Source: CAZWRK01 sp964635875
GTDB taxonomy: Bacteria > Pseudomonadota > Gammaproteobacteria > Burkholderiales > Aquaspirillaceae
Length of the DNA stretch: 42,086 nt
NCBI GenBank assembly: GCA_964635875.1
Contig: CAZWRK010000021.1
Location: forward strand, 1 to 42,086
Direction of reading: 5' to 3'
Shown: piece by piece, positions 1-6,961 of the stretch
Numbering within the stretch: position 1 is the stretch's first letter
How the letters are laid out: every line of letters begins with the position of its first letter
The notes under the pieces: model-generated
Told to the model about the DNA's origin: nothing
Databases searched by the model: none
Seen by the model: only the letters and a program-made list of their open reading frames with translations
Program-made: the position numbers and the translations under genes

Positions 1-177
1 TCACGTAGCAGCCGGCGTAGGGCTTGCCGTCCTGCTCGGTGAGCGGGTTGCGCGCCGGGTCGATGACCGTCGGGCGCACCGCACTGCGAGCGGAGACGTA
101 CAGGTTGCCAGCAAAGCCGTCATAATTCGACTTGAGATCGCCGTCGTGCAGCGCGACCTTGTCGGTGGCGCGCAGCT
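1..177. repeat. terminal direct repeat, left copy (imperfect)
   Basis: Bases 1-177 align without gaps to 41910-42086. There are eight mismatches, at 8, 11, 14, 57, 95, 113, 122 and 152. In the leftward reading frame seven are silent and one (57) changes Pro to Gln. The copies keep the same frame, so this is the overlap of a circular or permuted assembly closed across two strain variants, rather than a duplicated gene. Confidence 0.93.
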
Positions 178-376
178 GCTTGAGCACGGCGTCAGCCTTG
201 GCGCCCCACTTCTCCTTCGCCACCTGCTCGATGGCAGCGTTGATAGCCTTGACCTGGGGGTCGGCCGGGTCGATCAGGAAGGACGCGGAGAACGCGGGCT
301 TACCTTCGCCGTTGACGGTCTTGGCCTCGAACAGGGTCGGGAAGGCCAGGCGGACGTTTGTGAGCATGATTTTCAT
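1..376 (-). CDS. ssDNA-binding protein, Enc34 type (DUF2815), 5' part of gene cut by window end
   Basis: N-terminal 125 codons of a single-stranded DNA-binding protein of the phage Enc34 family (Pfam Enc34_ssDNA-bd, formerly DUF2815), which coats ssDNA during phage replication or recombination. It begins MKIMLTNVRLAFP and carries the family-typical FPTLFEAK and SFLIDP segments. Start ATG at 376-374 is preceded by GAGGA at suitable spacing. The gene runs off base 1 and continues at 41909 in the same frame; joined through the terminal repeat it is about 181 residues. It follows the DUF2800 nuclease and a 58-residue ORF, the DUF2800-DUF2815 pairing common in phage replication modules. Family assignment is from remembered sequence features, not a search. 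Confidence 0.85.
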   Translation of the reverse strand, partial: MKIMLTNVRLAFPTLFEAKTVNGEGKPAFSASFLIDPADPQVKAINAAIEQVAKEKWGAKADAVLKQLRATDKVALHDGDLKSNYDGFAGNLYVSARSAVRPTVIDPARNPLTEQDGKPYAGCYV

Positions 377-381
377 GGTGG

Positions 382-558
382 TTATTCCTCGGTTTTGAAG
401 TAATGCGGGTAAGTGGCGCGCACCCAAGCGTGCGCTTTCTCGACTGCCTTGGCCCTGGCCATCGGGTCGGCCGGGGAGTTCTGGGTCTGTGCTGCACGCT
501 GCAGTCGAGCGATTGCATCAGCGGGCAGCAGGTTGTGGGTCGGCTTCTTCTCGTCCAT
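382..558 (-). CDS. small hypothetical protein, 58 aa
   Basis: Short ORF between the DUF2800 nuclease (stop at 569) and the SSB (start at 376). I chose ATG at 558 because GAGGTGG lies 7 bases upstream; a GTG at 567 would add three residues. The product is mostly helical in character (LPADAIARLQRAAQ, ARAKAVEKAHAWVRATYP) with no cysteines or membrane segment. Function unknown. Its place between a nuclease and an SSB suggests a role near recombination or replication, but that is only context. Confidence 0.6.
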   Translation of the reverse strand: MDEKKPTHNLLPADAIARLQRAAQTQNSPADPMARAKAVEKAHAWVRATYPHYFKTEE

Positions 559-568
559 GGCGACCACC

Positions 569-1783
569 TCAGACCAGCGACTCGAAGTCGTCGACGGTGG
601 CGGTGACCACCAGCGCCGGGCGATTGTCGCTGACAGGTGCCACCGACGGCTTGCCGTCCGGCTGAACGATCAGGGTCTTTACCTTCTCCCACTGGCGTGG
701 ACCCAGCGCCCCGGCCTTCTGCAATTTCTCGGCAGACGTCGGTGAGATCAGCTTGAGGTCGTACATTTCCTCGACCTTGAGCCGCATGCGCTTGAGTTCC
801 TGCTCGGCTTCCTCGGCGTTGGCCCACTGACGTGCACCACGACGACCCTCGACCAGCTTGTAGCCGTGCACCTCACGACCGGCGAGCAGTTCGCTCTCGG
901 CCTTGGCGCGAATGGCCTTGCACCAGTCCTCGATCAGGTCGACGGCTGACAGCAGGTAACCCAGCGTCCGGTTGTCGAACGTGCGCGTGGCAGCATGCTC
1001 CAGCTGCGGGGCCACCGGCTCGGTCAGATCGACAAAGTCGTCGGCCACGGTGTTCAGCACGTAGCCGGTCAGCGCCGGGCAGGTGGCCTTCGCCTTGCAC
1101 CACTTGCACGCCTTCTCGCTGGGCGACAGCGGCAACTCGTCGTTCAACGGCAGGTTCAGGCACTCGATGGCGCGCGCAGCGGTGGCAGCAGCGTGGTCGG
1201 CAAAGGTCAGCAACTCGTCAACACTGCAGTCCCACTCAGACAGATGGCCGAGGCGCGGCTGGTGGATGACCATGCGCACGCGGGTGAAGTCGCGTACCAG
1301 GCCGAACTCGGCCAGTGCGCCCAGCGCGTACAGCATCAGCTGCTCGTTGCGCTCGGCGTCGACGCGAACCCCACGGCCATACTTCAAGTCGATGACGACG
1401 ATCTCGTCGGCATGCAGGACCACCGCGTCGCTGGTCCCGAACGAGTTCGGGAACCGGACGAAGTCGGAGAAGTCCACCTGCTGCTCGACCAGCAACTCGC
1501 CGCCGTCAGCGAACTGGCGCACGGTGTCGACGTACCGCTGCACGTTACCGGCCATCTCGTCGTCGACGATGAACTCGGTGCCGTTGACGACGATCACGAG
1601 GCCCAGGTGGTCGATGGCGTTGGCGCCCGAGGTCAGGCAGCACGCCGCGAGATCGTGGGCAGCGGTGCCCTCGTCAGCGTAGGCGCTGCTGGAGTCGGCA
1701 AGGTCGACCTCCATCCGCATGGATCCAGGGCAGCGCATCCAGCGGTGCGCGGCCGAGGGCGAGAGGCGTGCGTGGTTGCTCAT
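569..1783 (-). CDS. DUF2800 family RecB/Cas4-like nuclease
   Basis: 404-residue protein of the DUF2800 family, PD-(D/E)XK exonucleases related to Cas4 and RecB. Visible core: E38 and H43 in DEGTAAH, D119 in FGTSDAV, the D132-x-K134 catalytic pair in VIDLKYG and Q148 in the following helix. Four cysteines, C18 in RCPGS and C226, C229 and C235 in CKWCKAKATC, are placed as in Cas4-type Fe-S cluster nucleases. Start ATG at 1783 overlaps the previous stop by 4 bases (ATGA), indicating translational coupling. Probable role: DNA end resection for phage recombination or replication together with the SSB just downstream. Activity and cluster are inferred from the family. Confidence 0.87.
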   Translation of the reverse strand: MSNHARLSPSAAHRWMRCPGSMRMEVDLADSSSAYADEGTAAHDLAACCLTSGANAIDHLGLVIVVNGTEFIVDDEMAGNVQRYVDTVRQFADGGELLVEQQVDFSDFVRFPNSFGTSDAVVLHADEIVVIDLKYGRGVRVDAERNEQLMLYALGALAEFGLVRDFTRVRMVIHQPRLGHLSEWDCSVDELLTFADHAAATAARAIECLNLPLNDELPLSPSEKACKWCKAKATCPALTGYVLNTVADDFVDLTEPVAPQLEHAATRTFDNRTLGYLLSAVDLIEDWCKAIRAKAESELLAGREVHGYKLVEGRRGARQWANAEEAEQELKRMRLKVEEMYDLKLISPTSAEKLQKAGALGPRQWEKVKTLIVQPDGKPSVAPVSDNRPALVVTATVDDFESLV

Positions 1784-2232
1784 TTCGCACCGCCCAGGGC
1801 GTCGACAGCAGCCTTGTGAACGGCAGCGATGTCCTCGTCGGCCACCTCGGGCAGGCGGGCGGCGCCGAACTTCTCGAGGATGGCTACGGCGGCGGGGCGA
1901 CCCTTGGCACGCGCCAGGTTGGTGATGGCAGCGGCGGCGTCGTCACGGGTTACGGCAGGGACGTCCTCGGCCTTCGGCTCCAGCGTCTCCGGATCCAGTG
2001 CCGGACGGCTGCAGGCATCGGCCTCGGGGGTGTCGGCCTTTGGCGTCTCGACGGGTGCAGGCTTCTCCTCTGCCTTCTTGATCGACACGCTGGGCTTGGC
2101 CGGCTTCTTGTCAGCGGGCTGGCTGGCCTCTGCGTATGCCTGCGCGCCGATGGCAGCGATCAGCTGGTGCATGGCGCTGGTGTTCTCGCGGATGGCTGCG
2201 GTCTGTTCTTGCAGCAGGGTTTCGATGGACAT
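1780..2232 (-). CDS. hypothetical early protein with Pro/Lys-rich linker, 150 aa
   Basis: The protein starts MSIETLLQEQTAAIREN, a likely helical or coiled-coil oligomerising segment. A low-complexity Lys/Pro/Glu/Ala linker (about residues 42-85) follows, then a compact C-terminal helical domain with AAAAITNLARAKG and ILEKFGAARLPEV. I chose ATG at 2232 for the strong AAGGAG upstream; the frame stays open to 2418 but that part shadows the preceding gene. It overlaps the nuclease start by 4 bases. The C-terminal segment looks like a short domain seen in other phage early proteins, but I cannot name its function. Confidence 0.72.
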   Translation of the reverse strand: MSIETLLQEQTAAIRENTSAMHQLIAAIGAQAYAEASQPADKKPAKPSVSIKKAEEKPAPVETPKADTPEADACSRPALDPETLEPKAEDVPAVTRDDAAAAITNLARAKGRPAAVAILEKFGAARLPEVADEDIAAVHKAAVDALGGAK

Positions 2233-2246
2233 CGCGGTGTTACTCC

Positions 2247-2597
2247 TTACTTGTTGATGATGCGGATGGGGGTGGTGCCGTAGTGGGTCCAGTGCAGCCC
2301 GTTGAGGACTGCCGTCGACCGGTCGCGCAGGGCGAACCCGGTGACCTTCTGACCCTCGGCGACCATGGACGCCTTGACACTGTGCTTGACGGCATGGGCA
2401 ACCTGCTTGCGCGCCCACTTCTCGACGCGCTCGACCTGGTCCTGGCGCAGGCCGATGACCTCGACGCGGAAGGCGCCACGGGTGACCTGCTCGAGGTCAG
2501 CTACCAGTGACTGCAGCCAGTTGGGTGCGTCGCTGGGGACGTAGGACGGTTTGCGGATCCGGTCGACAACGTGGTTCAGGCTGGTGGGAATGGTCAT
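2247..2597 (-). CDS. hypothetical early protein, 116 aa
   Basis: The start ATG at 2597 shares one base with the TAA of the upstream 46-codon gene (TAATG), so the two are probably translationally coupled. The product is mixed alpha/beta and basic in its middle (QVERVEKWARKQVAHAVKH), without cysteines, membrane segments or a nucleotide-binding motif. I do not recognise the family. It lies in the first leftward transcription unit, between two small genes and the DUF2800 nuclease. Confidence 0.68.
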   Translation of the reverse strand: MTIPTSLNHVVDRIRKPSYVPSDAPNWLQSLVADLEQVTRGAFRVEVIGLRQDQVERVEKWARKQVAHAVKHSVKASMVAEGQKVTGFALRDRSTAVLNGLHWTHYGTTPIRIINK

Positions 2598-2737
2598 TAC
2601 TTCATCCCCCGCAGCGAGGCGTAGAGGGGGATGGCAGCGGCGATGGCAGCGGCGGCGTTGGGCGACAGCACGGCCATCGTGAAACCCTGGGCGCGGACCC
2701 GGTACAAGCGACCGGGGATAAGGGGGACTGCGATCAT
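2597..2737 (-). CDS. small hydrophobic early protein, 46 aa
   Basis: A 46-codon ORF. Start ATG at 2737 is preceded by GCAGGAG at good spacing and the stop TAA overlaps the next ATG by one base. The protein begins MIAVPLIPGRLYRVRAQG and contains an alanine-rich stretch (PNAAAAIAAAIPLYA) that could be a short amphipathic or weak membrane helix. It fills the gap between two otherwise separated genes, keeps the operon spacing and has GC-rich third positions, all favouring a real gene. Function unknown. Confidence 0.6.
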   Translation of the reverse strand: MIAVPLIPGRLYRVRAQGFTMAVLSPNAAAAIAAAIPLYASLRGMK

Positions 2738-2759
2738 GGTGGTGCTCCTGCTTGTCTAT

Positions 2760-2975
2760 TTATGCGAGCCACGGGTTGGCGCGATAACGAGCCTCGCGCT
2801 CGGCTTCGGTTTCCTCGTACCCCTCATCCGGGCCAAACCCTTCCCCTGCCCGGCGAAGGTTGCGCATCAGTTCGATGCGAGAGTTGTGCGCTTCGTTTTC
2901 CTCAAAAAGGCGGGCATCACCCATTTCCTTTTTGGCGTCAAATTGTTCGTCTTGGTACTCGTGGTCGAAGGACAT
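2760..2975 (-). CDS. small acidic protein, first leftward early gene, 71 aa
   Basis: First gene of the leftward arm. ATG at 2975 follows AAAGGTG. The 71-residue product is very rich in Glu, Asp and Arg (EQFDAKKEMGDARLFEEN; YEETEAEREARYRANPW) with no hydrophobic core, so it is probably a small charged helical protein. Its place directly behind the divergent promoter region suggests immediate-early expression, a position where phages often put host-takeover proteins. That is context only; no family is recognised. Confidence 0.65.
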   Translation of the reverse strand: MSFDHEYQDEQFDAKKEMGDARLFEENEAHNSRIELMRNLRRAGEGFGPDEGYEETEAEREARYRANPWLA

Positions 2976-3015
2976 TTCGTCACCTTTTTCCGATTCACTG
3001 CTTGCGAGTTGTCAA

Positions 3016-3042
3016 CATATACAAGCGCCAACTTGTAGTCAA
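3016..3042 (-). promoter_or_regulatory. leftward early promoter (predicted)
   Basis: On the minus strand TTGACT (3042-3037) and TATATG (3021-3016) are separated by 15 bases; taking the hexamer as ATATGT gives 16. Transcription would start around 3008-3010 and give a leader of about 33 nt before the ATG at 2975. The spacer is filled by an inverted repeat, TACAAG-6-CTTGTA, so a repressor bound there would block RNA polymerase. Predicted from sequence only. Confidence 0.55.
3020..3037. promoter_or_regulatory. operator-like inverted repeat TACAAG-N6-CTTGTA
   Basis: A perfect 6-bp inverted repeat with a 6-base centre (18 bp), positioned between the -35 and -10 of the leftward promoter. Related sequences nearby are AACAA-N7-TTGTT at 3041-3057, ACAA-N7-TTGT at 3114-3128 and a single ACTTGT at 3137-3142 inside the rightward promoter spacer. 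The likely ligand is the Cro/YdaS-like protein encoded at 3189; this is inferred from proximity. Confidence 0.55.
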
Positions 3043-3127
3043 CAACTAAAACTTGTTATTTCACACAAAACACAAAGCGCCGACGAACGGTAGGGCAGGA
3101 TAGCATCGTTTTCACAAATTAAAGTTG

Positions 3128-3156
3128 TTGATATTTACTTGTTGCTTTTGTACCCT
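3128..3156 (+). promoter_or_regulatory. rightward promoter for the Cro-like gene (predicted)
   Basis: TTGATA at 3128-3133 (5 of 6 matches to the sigma-70 -35), a 17-base spacer and TACCCT at 3151-3156 (the TAnnnT form of a -10). The start would fall near 3163, about 26 nt before the chosen ATG at 3189. An ACTTGT half-site lies within the spacer, so autoregulation by the first gene is plausible. Confidence 0.55.
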
Positions 3157-3188
3157 GAAATCCCTGCAACAAAGTGAGAACCGATGAC

Positions 3189-3437
3189 ATGACTACCGTA
3201 GTGCCGCGCCCCGAGCGCGGAATCGACACCGCCGTGCGTCTCGCCGGCAGCCAGGCCGAACTTGGCAAGCTGCTGGGGTGCAGCCAGCAGAACGTCTCCA
3301 CGTGGGTAAAACAGGGCTGGGTGCCGACGGATCACATCGTCGCCATCGAGGCGCAGCTGGGCGTGCCGCGCCGTGCGCTTATCAATCCGCGCCTGGCCGA
3401 CCTGCTCGACGCGCCGACGGATGGCTGCGCGGAATAA
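3189..3437 (+). CDS. Cro/YdaS-like HTH regulator
   Basis: 82-residue DNA-binding protein. The helix-turn-helix is around residues 20-42: SQAELGKLLGCSQQNVSTWVKQG, with the family-typical Q-x-x-V-S-x-W recognition helix, followed by the YdaS/Cro-like tail ALINPRLADLL. Start chosen at ATG 3189; a GTG at 3174 is in frame but has no ribosome-binding site, while GTGAG lies upstream of 3189. It sits at the divergent control region and probably represses its own promoter and the leftward early promoter. No integrase is present, so a lysogenic role is uncertain; it may instead time the early-to-late switch. Confidence 0.82.
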   Translation: MTTVVPRPERGIDTAVRLAGSQAELGKLLGCSQQNVSTWVKQGWVPTDHIVAIEAQLGVPRRALINPRLADLLDAPTDGCAE

Positions 3438-3475
3438 AGACACAACCAGGGGCCGGCAGAGCCCCGGAGACAGCT

Positions 3476-6010
3476 GTGACGTACTTCCAAAAACAAGGCC
3501 GCGCCCTGCTGGGTAACGGTTATCTGATCGTCCCCATCAAGCCCGGACACAAGCGCCCGGCACTGGCCAACTGGCAGAACGCCCGCATCGGTGCGTCGGA
3601 CCTGACCGGCTACTCGGGCCACGGGTGCGGGGTGCTGACGGGGCAGGGTGCCCATCCGGTCGCCGCCATCGACATCGACACCATGGACGCCGCCCTCGCC
3701 GAGCGGTTCGTCGACTGGTGCCGGGCCCACCTCGGCCCGACGTGCGAGCGCGTGGGCAAGGCGCCCAAGATCCTGCTGACCTATCGGGCGGCGGGGGAGG
3801 GGTGGGGCAAGGCGGCCTCGGCCTGGTTCGAGGACATCGCCGGCGAGCGGCATCGCGTCGAGGTGCTGGGCAAGGGGCAGCAGTTCGTCGCCTATCACAT
3901 CCACCCCGATACCGGCGAGCCCTACGAGTGGGTGGACCTGCTTGGCGGCATCGAGCACGTGCACGCCAGCGAGTTGCCGGTGGTGTCGGAGTCGCAGGTC
4001 GCCGAAGCCCTGCGCGTGTTCGAGGAGATGGCCGAGCAGGCTGGCATGGAACGGGTGACGGGAGCCACGGGGGTCTACTCGCCGGTGGCGCATGCCGATG
4101 ACCCCTTCGCCGGGCACGAGCCGCAGGTGGGGGTGTCGATGTCCGACATCCAGAAAGCCCTGTCCTTCATCGACCCCAACGATTACGACACCTGGCTGCG
4201 CGTCGGGATGTCGCTGCATCACGAGTACGAGGCCGACACCGCCGCCCTGGACCTTTGGGACCAGTGGAGTAGCAAGGGTCGGGAGTACAAGGGTCGCGAC
4301 GATCTCGAGTACCGCTGGTCGACGTTCGGCCGTGGGGGCAAGTCAACGCTGACTGTGCGCTGGATGCTCAAAGTCTCCCGCGAGCAGGAGGTGGTCGTCC
4401 GCCGTGGCGAGAAGCGCCAGTCGCTGCTGGATCTCCAGGAGTGGGTAGCCGAGTGCGATGACGAGCTGGTCCTGCTGGACGAGGGTGCCAAGCGTGCCCG
4501 GGAAGTCCTGCGCGATACGCCCGAGATGCACACCCAGGTGGTCGCCACCCTGCGGTCGAGGTTCAAGACCTTAACCGGTCTGGTCCTGCCGGCGGCGGAT
4601 CTCGCCAAGGCGCTGCGCGAGCCGCGCCCGCCCACGGTCAAGGCCAAGCGCCCGCTGACCGAGTTCGGCAACGCCGAGCGGATGCTGGACCGCTACGGCG
4701 AGGGGTTGATGCACGTGCCGGAGATGAATAGCTGGTACTGCTGGACGGGCGTCTACTGGCGCAGGGCGCCGGACGTGGAGATCGAGCACCTGGCCAAGGA
4801 GACGGTGCGGGCGCTGGTGCAGGAGATCGACGATCACGCCGAGCCGGCCGAGTTCTTCAAATTCTGCGCCCTCTCCCAGCAGGCCAAGATGGTCCGCAAC
4901 ATGGTCAGTCTGGCCAAGTCGGACCCTCGCGTCATGGTTCCGGCCGACGAACTTGACAAGCACTGGTATCTGCTGGGCACCACCAACGGGGTGCTGGACC
5001 TGCGCAACGGGCGCCTGATGCCTCCGGATCCCGAGTACCGCATCACTCGAGTGACGGGATGCGACTACGACCGCACGGCCACCGCGCCGCTGTGGGAGCA
5101 GACGGTGTCGGACGTGTTCATGGGCAACACCGAGATGGTCGACTACTTCCAGCGCGTCATCGGCTACTCGCTGCTGGGCAACCCCACCCAGGACGTCATG
5201 GTCATCCCCTATGGCAACGGATCCAACGGCAAGTCGACGCTGCTGGGTGCCGTGCGCAAGGCGTTCGGCAGCTACGCCAGGGCAGCCGAGGCAGGGACGT
5301 TCGTCAGCGATGCCAAGGGTGGCGGCAATGCGGGCGGTGCGCGGGAGGATCTGCTGCGCTTGAAGGGGGCCAGGTTCGTCTATGTCAACGAGCCGGACGA
5401 GAACAGCGAGTTGCGCGAGGGGTCCGTCAAGGCCATGACCGGAGGTGACGCGATCACCGCCCGTGGTCTGTACGCGACGTCGTCGGTCGAGATCGTGCCC
5501 ACGTGGGTGGTGTTCATGCCCACCAACCACCGCCCCATCGTCAAGGGCTCGGACAATGGTATCTGGCGCCGCCTGATGCTGCTGCCATTCGAGCGCAACT
5601 TCGAGAACGACCCCCTGGTGACAAAGGATCCCCACCGTGAGATGAAACTCGACGCCGAGATGGAGGGCATCCTGGCGTGGATCGTCGAGGGTGCCATGCG
5701 CTTCCAGCGGGAGGGGCTGGCCAAGATCGGGGCGGTCAAGGCGGCCTCGGATGCCTATCGCGAGGACATGGATCTGCTCGCGGAATGGCTGGAGGAGTGT
5801 TGCGAGGTGGGTCCGGAGTTCAAAGAGCCGGCCGCGTCGCTGTGGACGTCGTGGTTTGAGTTTGCAAAAAATCGCGGATTGCTGACATACGTAAAAAATA
5901 GCGTAGCTCTTGGTCGCCGACTGGAATCGCGATTTCCTGCAGGTAAGGGAGCGAAGGGCGTGCGAATCCGCAAAGGATTGCGGATTAAAGGGGACTTTCC
6001 TGCCATCTGA
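3476..6010 (+). CDS. Prim-Pol primase / SF3 (D5, P4-type) helicase
   Basis: 844-residue replication initiator. Domains in order: an N-terminal archaeo-eukaryotic-type primase-polymerase (Prim-Pol) with D66-x-D68 in AIDID and a downstream VEVLGKGQQFVAYHIHP strand. A PriCT-2 linker domain follows (about 225-300, DTWLRVGMSLHHEYE). Then a D5_N-like segment and an SF3 helicase with Walker A GNGSNGKS at 580-587, Walker B FVYVNEPDE, sensor TNHRP and an arginine-finger region IWRR. The GTG start at 3476 follows GGAGA; the frame is open further upstream, but that part shadows the HTH gene. P4-type enzymes melt and prime at a nearby origin; the iteron hairpin right after this gene is the candidate. The last 80 residues have lower GC third positions. 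Confidence 0.92.
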   Translation: MTYFQKQGRALLGNGYLIVPIKPGHKRPALANWQNARIGASDLTGYSGHGCGVLTGQGAHPVAAIDIDTMDAALAERFVDWCRAHLGPTCERVGKAPKILLTYRAAGEGWGKAASAWFEDIAGERHRVEVLGKGQQFVAYHIHPDTGEPYEWVDLLGGIEHVHASELPVVSESQVAEALRVFEEMAEQAGMERVTGATGVYSPVAHADDPFAGHEPQVGVSMSDIQKALSFIDPNDYDTWLRVGMSLHHEYEADTAALDLWDQWSSKGREYKGRDDLEYRWSTFGRGGKSTLTVRWMLKVSREQEVVVRRGEKRQSLLDLQEWVAECDDELVLLDEGAKRAREVLRDTPEMHTQVVATLRSRFKTLTGLVLPAADLAKALREPRPPTVKAKRPLTEFGNAERMLDRYGEGLMHVPEMNSWYCWTGVYWRRAPDVEIEHLAKETVRALVQEIDDHAEPAEFFKFCALSQQAKMVRNMVSLAKSDPRVMVPADELDKHWYLLGTTNGVLDLRNGRLMPPDPEYRITRVTGCDYDRTATAPLWEQTVSDVFMGNTEMVDYFQRVIGYSLLGNPTQDVMVIPYGNGSNGKSTLLGAVRKAFGSYARAAEAGTFVSDAKGGGNAGGAREDLLRLKGARFVYVNEPDENSELREGSVKAMTGGDAITARGLYATSSVEIVPTWVVFMPTNHRPIVKGSDNGIWRRLMLLPFERNFENDPLVTKDPHREMKLDAEMEGILAWIVEGAMRFQREGLAKIGAVKAASDAYREDMDLLAEWLEECCEVGPEFKEPAASLWTSWFEFAKNRGLLTYVKNSVALGRRLESRFPAGKGAKGVRIRKGLRIKGDFPAI

Positions 6011-6170
6011 GGGGTGGCGGTGGCCAAAAGGGTGGCGTGGGTGGCGGGTTAAGGCATTTTTTCCAAAAGTCTCTACGTGTGTATAGAGAGGTTTATGGAA
6101 AAAGTGCCTCAACCCGCCACCTACGCCACCCAGCAGTGAATCGGTAAAAAATTACAAAGAGGGCGGCGCG
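6011..6170. other. candidate replication origin with iterons (intergenic)
   Basis: 160 bases without a gene directly behind the primase-helicase. They hold three direct copies of GGGTGGCG (6012, 6030, 6039) and two inverted copies (within 6114-6131), so five 8-mers. Most lie within a very long hairpin with an AT-rich T/A-tract centre. P4-like alpha proteins bind short iterons at ori and act on inverted arrays, so an origin is a reasonable inference. A terminator or RNA structure is the alternative. Confidence 0.5.
6030..6131. repeat. 36-bp inverted repeat forming a 102-nt hairpin
   Basis: Left arm 6030-6065 and right arm 6096-6131 pair over 36 positions; only three are not Watson-Crick, and two of those are G-U wobbles as RNA. 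The 30-base centre contains a second stem, TCTCTA (6070-6075) with TAGAGA (6084-6089), around an 8-base loop. There is no terminal T-run after the right arm, which argues against an ordinary intrinsic terminator. Confidence 0.9.
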
Positions 6171-6431
6171 ATGAAAACGGTGGTGGCGGTGAACGAAAAC
6201 GGGGCTCGGGTTGGTGACTCGCATCTCCAGGCGCGACTGACCAACGGCGAGGTGGATCTCCTCCTCCGGCTGCACGAGGATGGCTGGGGGTATCGGCGAC
6301 TGGCCGAGAAGTTCGGGATTAGCAAGTCGGGGGTGCGTCGTATCTGCAAGGGGGAGACGCGGTGCCAGACGCCAGCCCGGTTCAAGGAGGTGCACCTGCC
6401 GGCAAATGACAAGGAGAAACTGGTTCCATGA
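6171..6431 (+). CDS. small HTH protein (resolvase-like HTH), 86 aa
   Basis: The central region LLLRLHEDGWGYRRLAEKFG then ISKSGVRRICKG is a homeodomain-like helix-turn-helix of the Hin/resolvase type. No catalytic serine recombinase domain is attached. Start ATG 6171 follows AGAGGG. It overlaps the small terminase by 4 bases (ATGA). Its last 14 codons contain one of the GGTGCACCTGCC boxes, 39 bases before the terminase start. It may be a packaging or transcription regulator. Lying between the origin-like hairpin and the terminase, it could bind either; function is inferred only from the fold. Confidence 0.75.
   Translation: MKTVVAVNENGARVGDSHLQARLTNGEVDLLLRLHEDGWGYRRLAEKFGISKSGVRRICKGETRCQTPARFKEVHLPANDKEKLVP
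6389..6421 (+). promoter_or_regulatory. late box element 1 (inside coding sequence, before small terminase)
   Basis: GGTGCACCTGCC at 6389-6400, then 12 bases, then GGA and GAAACT (6416-6421). The ATG of the small terminase is at 6428, exactly 39 bases from the box start, the same spacing as in copies 2, 3 and 6. The hexamer lacks the initial T, so this is the weakest member as a promoter. It lies in the 3' end of the HTH gene, where coding constraint may explain the divergence. Confidence 0.5.
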
Positions 6432-6961
6432 AACTAACACCGGAAAAATTAACCGCTTTTTGCGCCGCGCTGTCCGAGACTTGCAACGTCGGGAAGGCAT
6501 GCGCGGCCGTCGGCATTTCACGCTACACCGCGTACAAGTGGCGCAAGGAGTTGCCCGCTTTCGACGAGGCGTGGGAGGAGGCCATGCGGGTCGGTGTGAC
6601 AGCACTCGAGGACGAGGCGCATCGCCGTGCCTTCGAGGGGGTCAACAAGCCGTTGGTGCATCAGGGGCGGTTTACCCACCTGGTCGACAGCACTGGCGAG
6701 CCCGTGCTGGACGACAACGGGAACCCGGTTGTCGCCTCGACCAAGGAGTACAGCGACACCCTGGCCATCTTCCTGCTCAAGGCGCACGCGCCGGAGAAGT
6801 ACCGGGAGAACTCTCGCGTCGAGCTATCCGGCAACCTTGCCGTCGGCAGCATGAGCGAGGAGGAGATCCGCGCCGAGCTTGCTGCGCTGGTCAGCGCCGG
6901 CGTGGTCCCTGCTGGTATCGCCGGCGGCGGGTATGACGACGATGTCAGCGATCTCGTCTGA
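6428..6961 (+). CDS. terminase small subunit
   Basis: 177 residues. N-terminal HTH (FCAALSETCNVGKACAAVG then ISRYTAYKWRKE) that would bind the packaging site. A helical oligomerisation region follows with the characteristic EAHRRAFEGV and STKEYSDTLAIFLLKAHAPEKYRE segments of phage small terminases. The acidic C-terminal tail (MSEEEIRAELAALVSAG) probably contacts the large subunit. Starts at ATG 6428, overlapping the HTH gene by 4 bases, and overlaps the large terminase start by 29 bases. Paired directly with the large subunit, as usual. Confidence 0.88.
   Translation: MKLTPEKLTAFCAALSETCNVGKACAAVGISRYTAYKWRKELPAFDEAWEEAMRVGVTALEDEAHRRAFEGVNKPLVHQGRFTHLVDSTGEPVLDDNGNPVVASTKEYSDTLAIFLLKAHAPEKYRENSRVELSGNLAVGSMSEEEIRAELAALVSAGVVPAGIAGGGYDDDVSDLV

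Larger units (their letters stand above)
2976..3188. promoter_or_regulatory. divergent early control region
   Basis: 213 bases without a gene, clearly more AT-rich than the rest of the window. They separate the leftward early operon (start 2975) from the rightward Cro-like gene (start 3189). The stretch holds two promoter-like sequences facing away from each other and several copies of an ACTTGT half-site, some as inverted repeats. This is the layout of a lambdoid-type switch: a small HTH regulator beside its own divergent operator region. Confidence 0.75.

Noticed and set aside
3476..6010. A long minus-strand ORF (4571-6112) opposite the primase-helicase
   Set aside because: His/Arg-rich shadow translation of a clear helicase gene; no start signal.
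6030..6131. Simple rho-independent terminator
   Set aside because: Stem far longer than usual and no T-run after the right arm on the plus strand.
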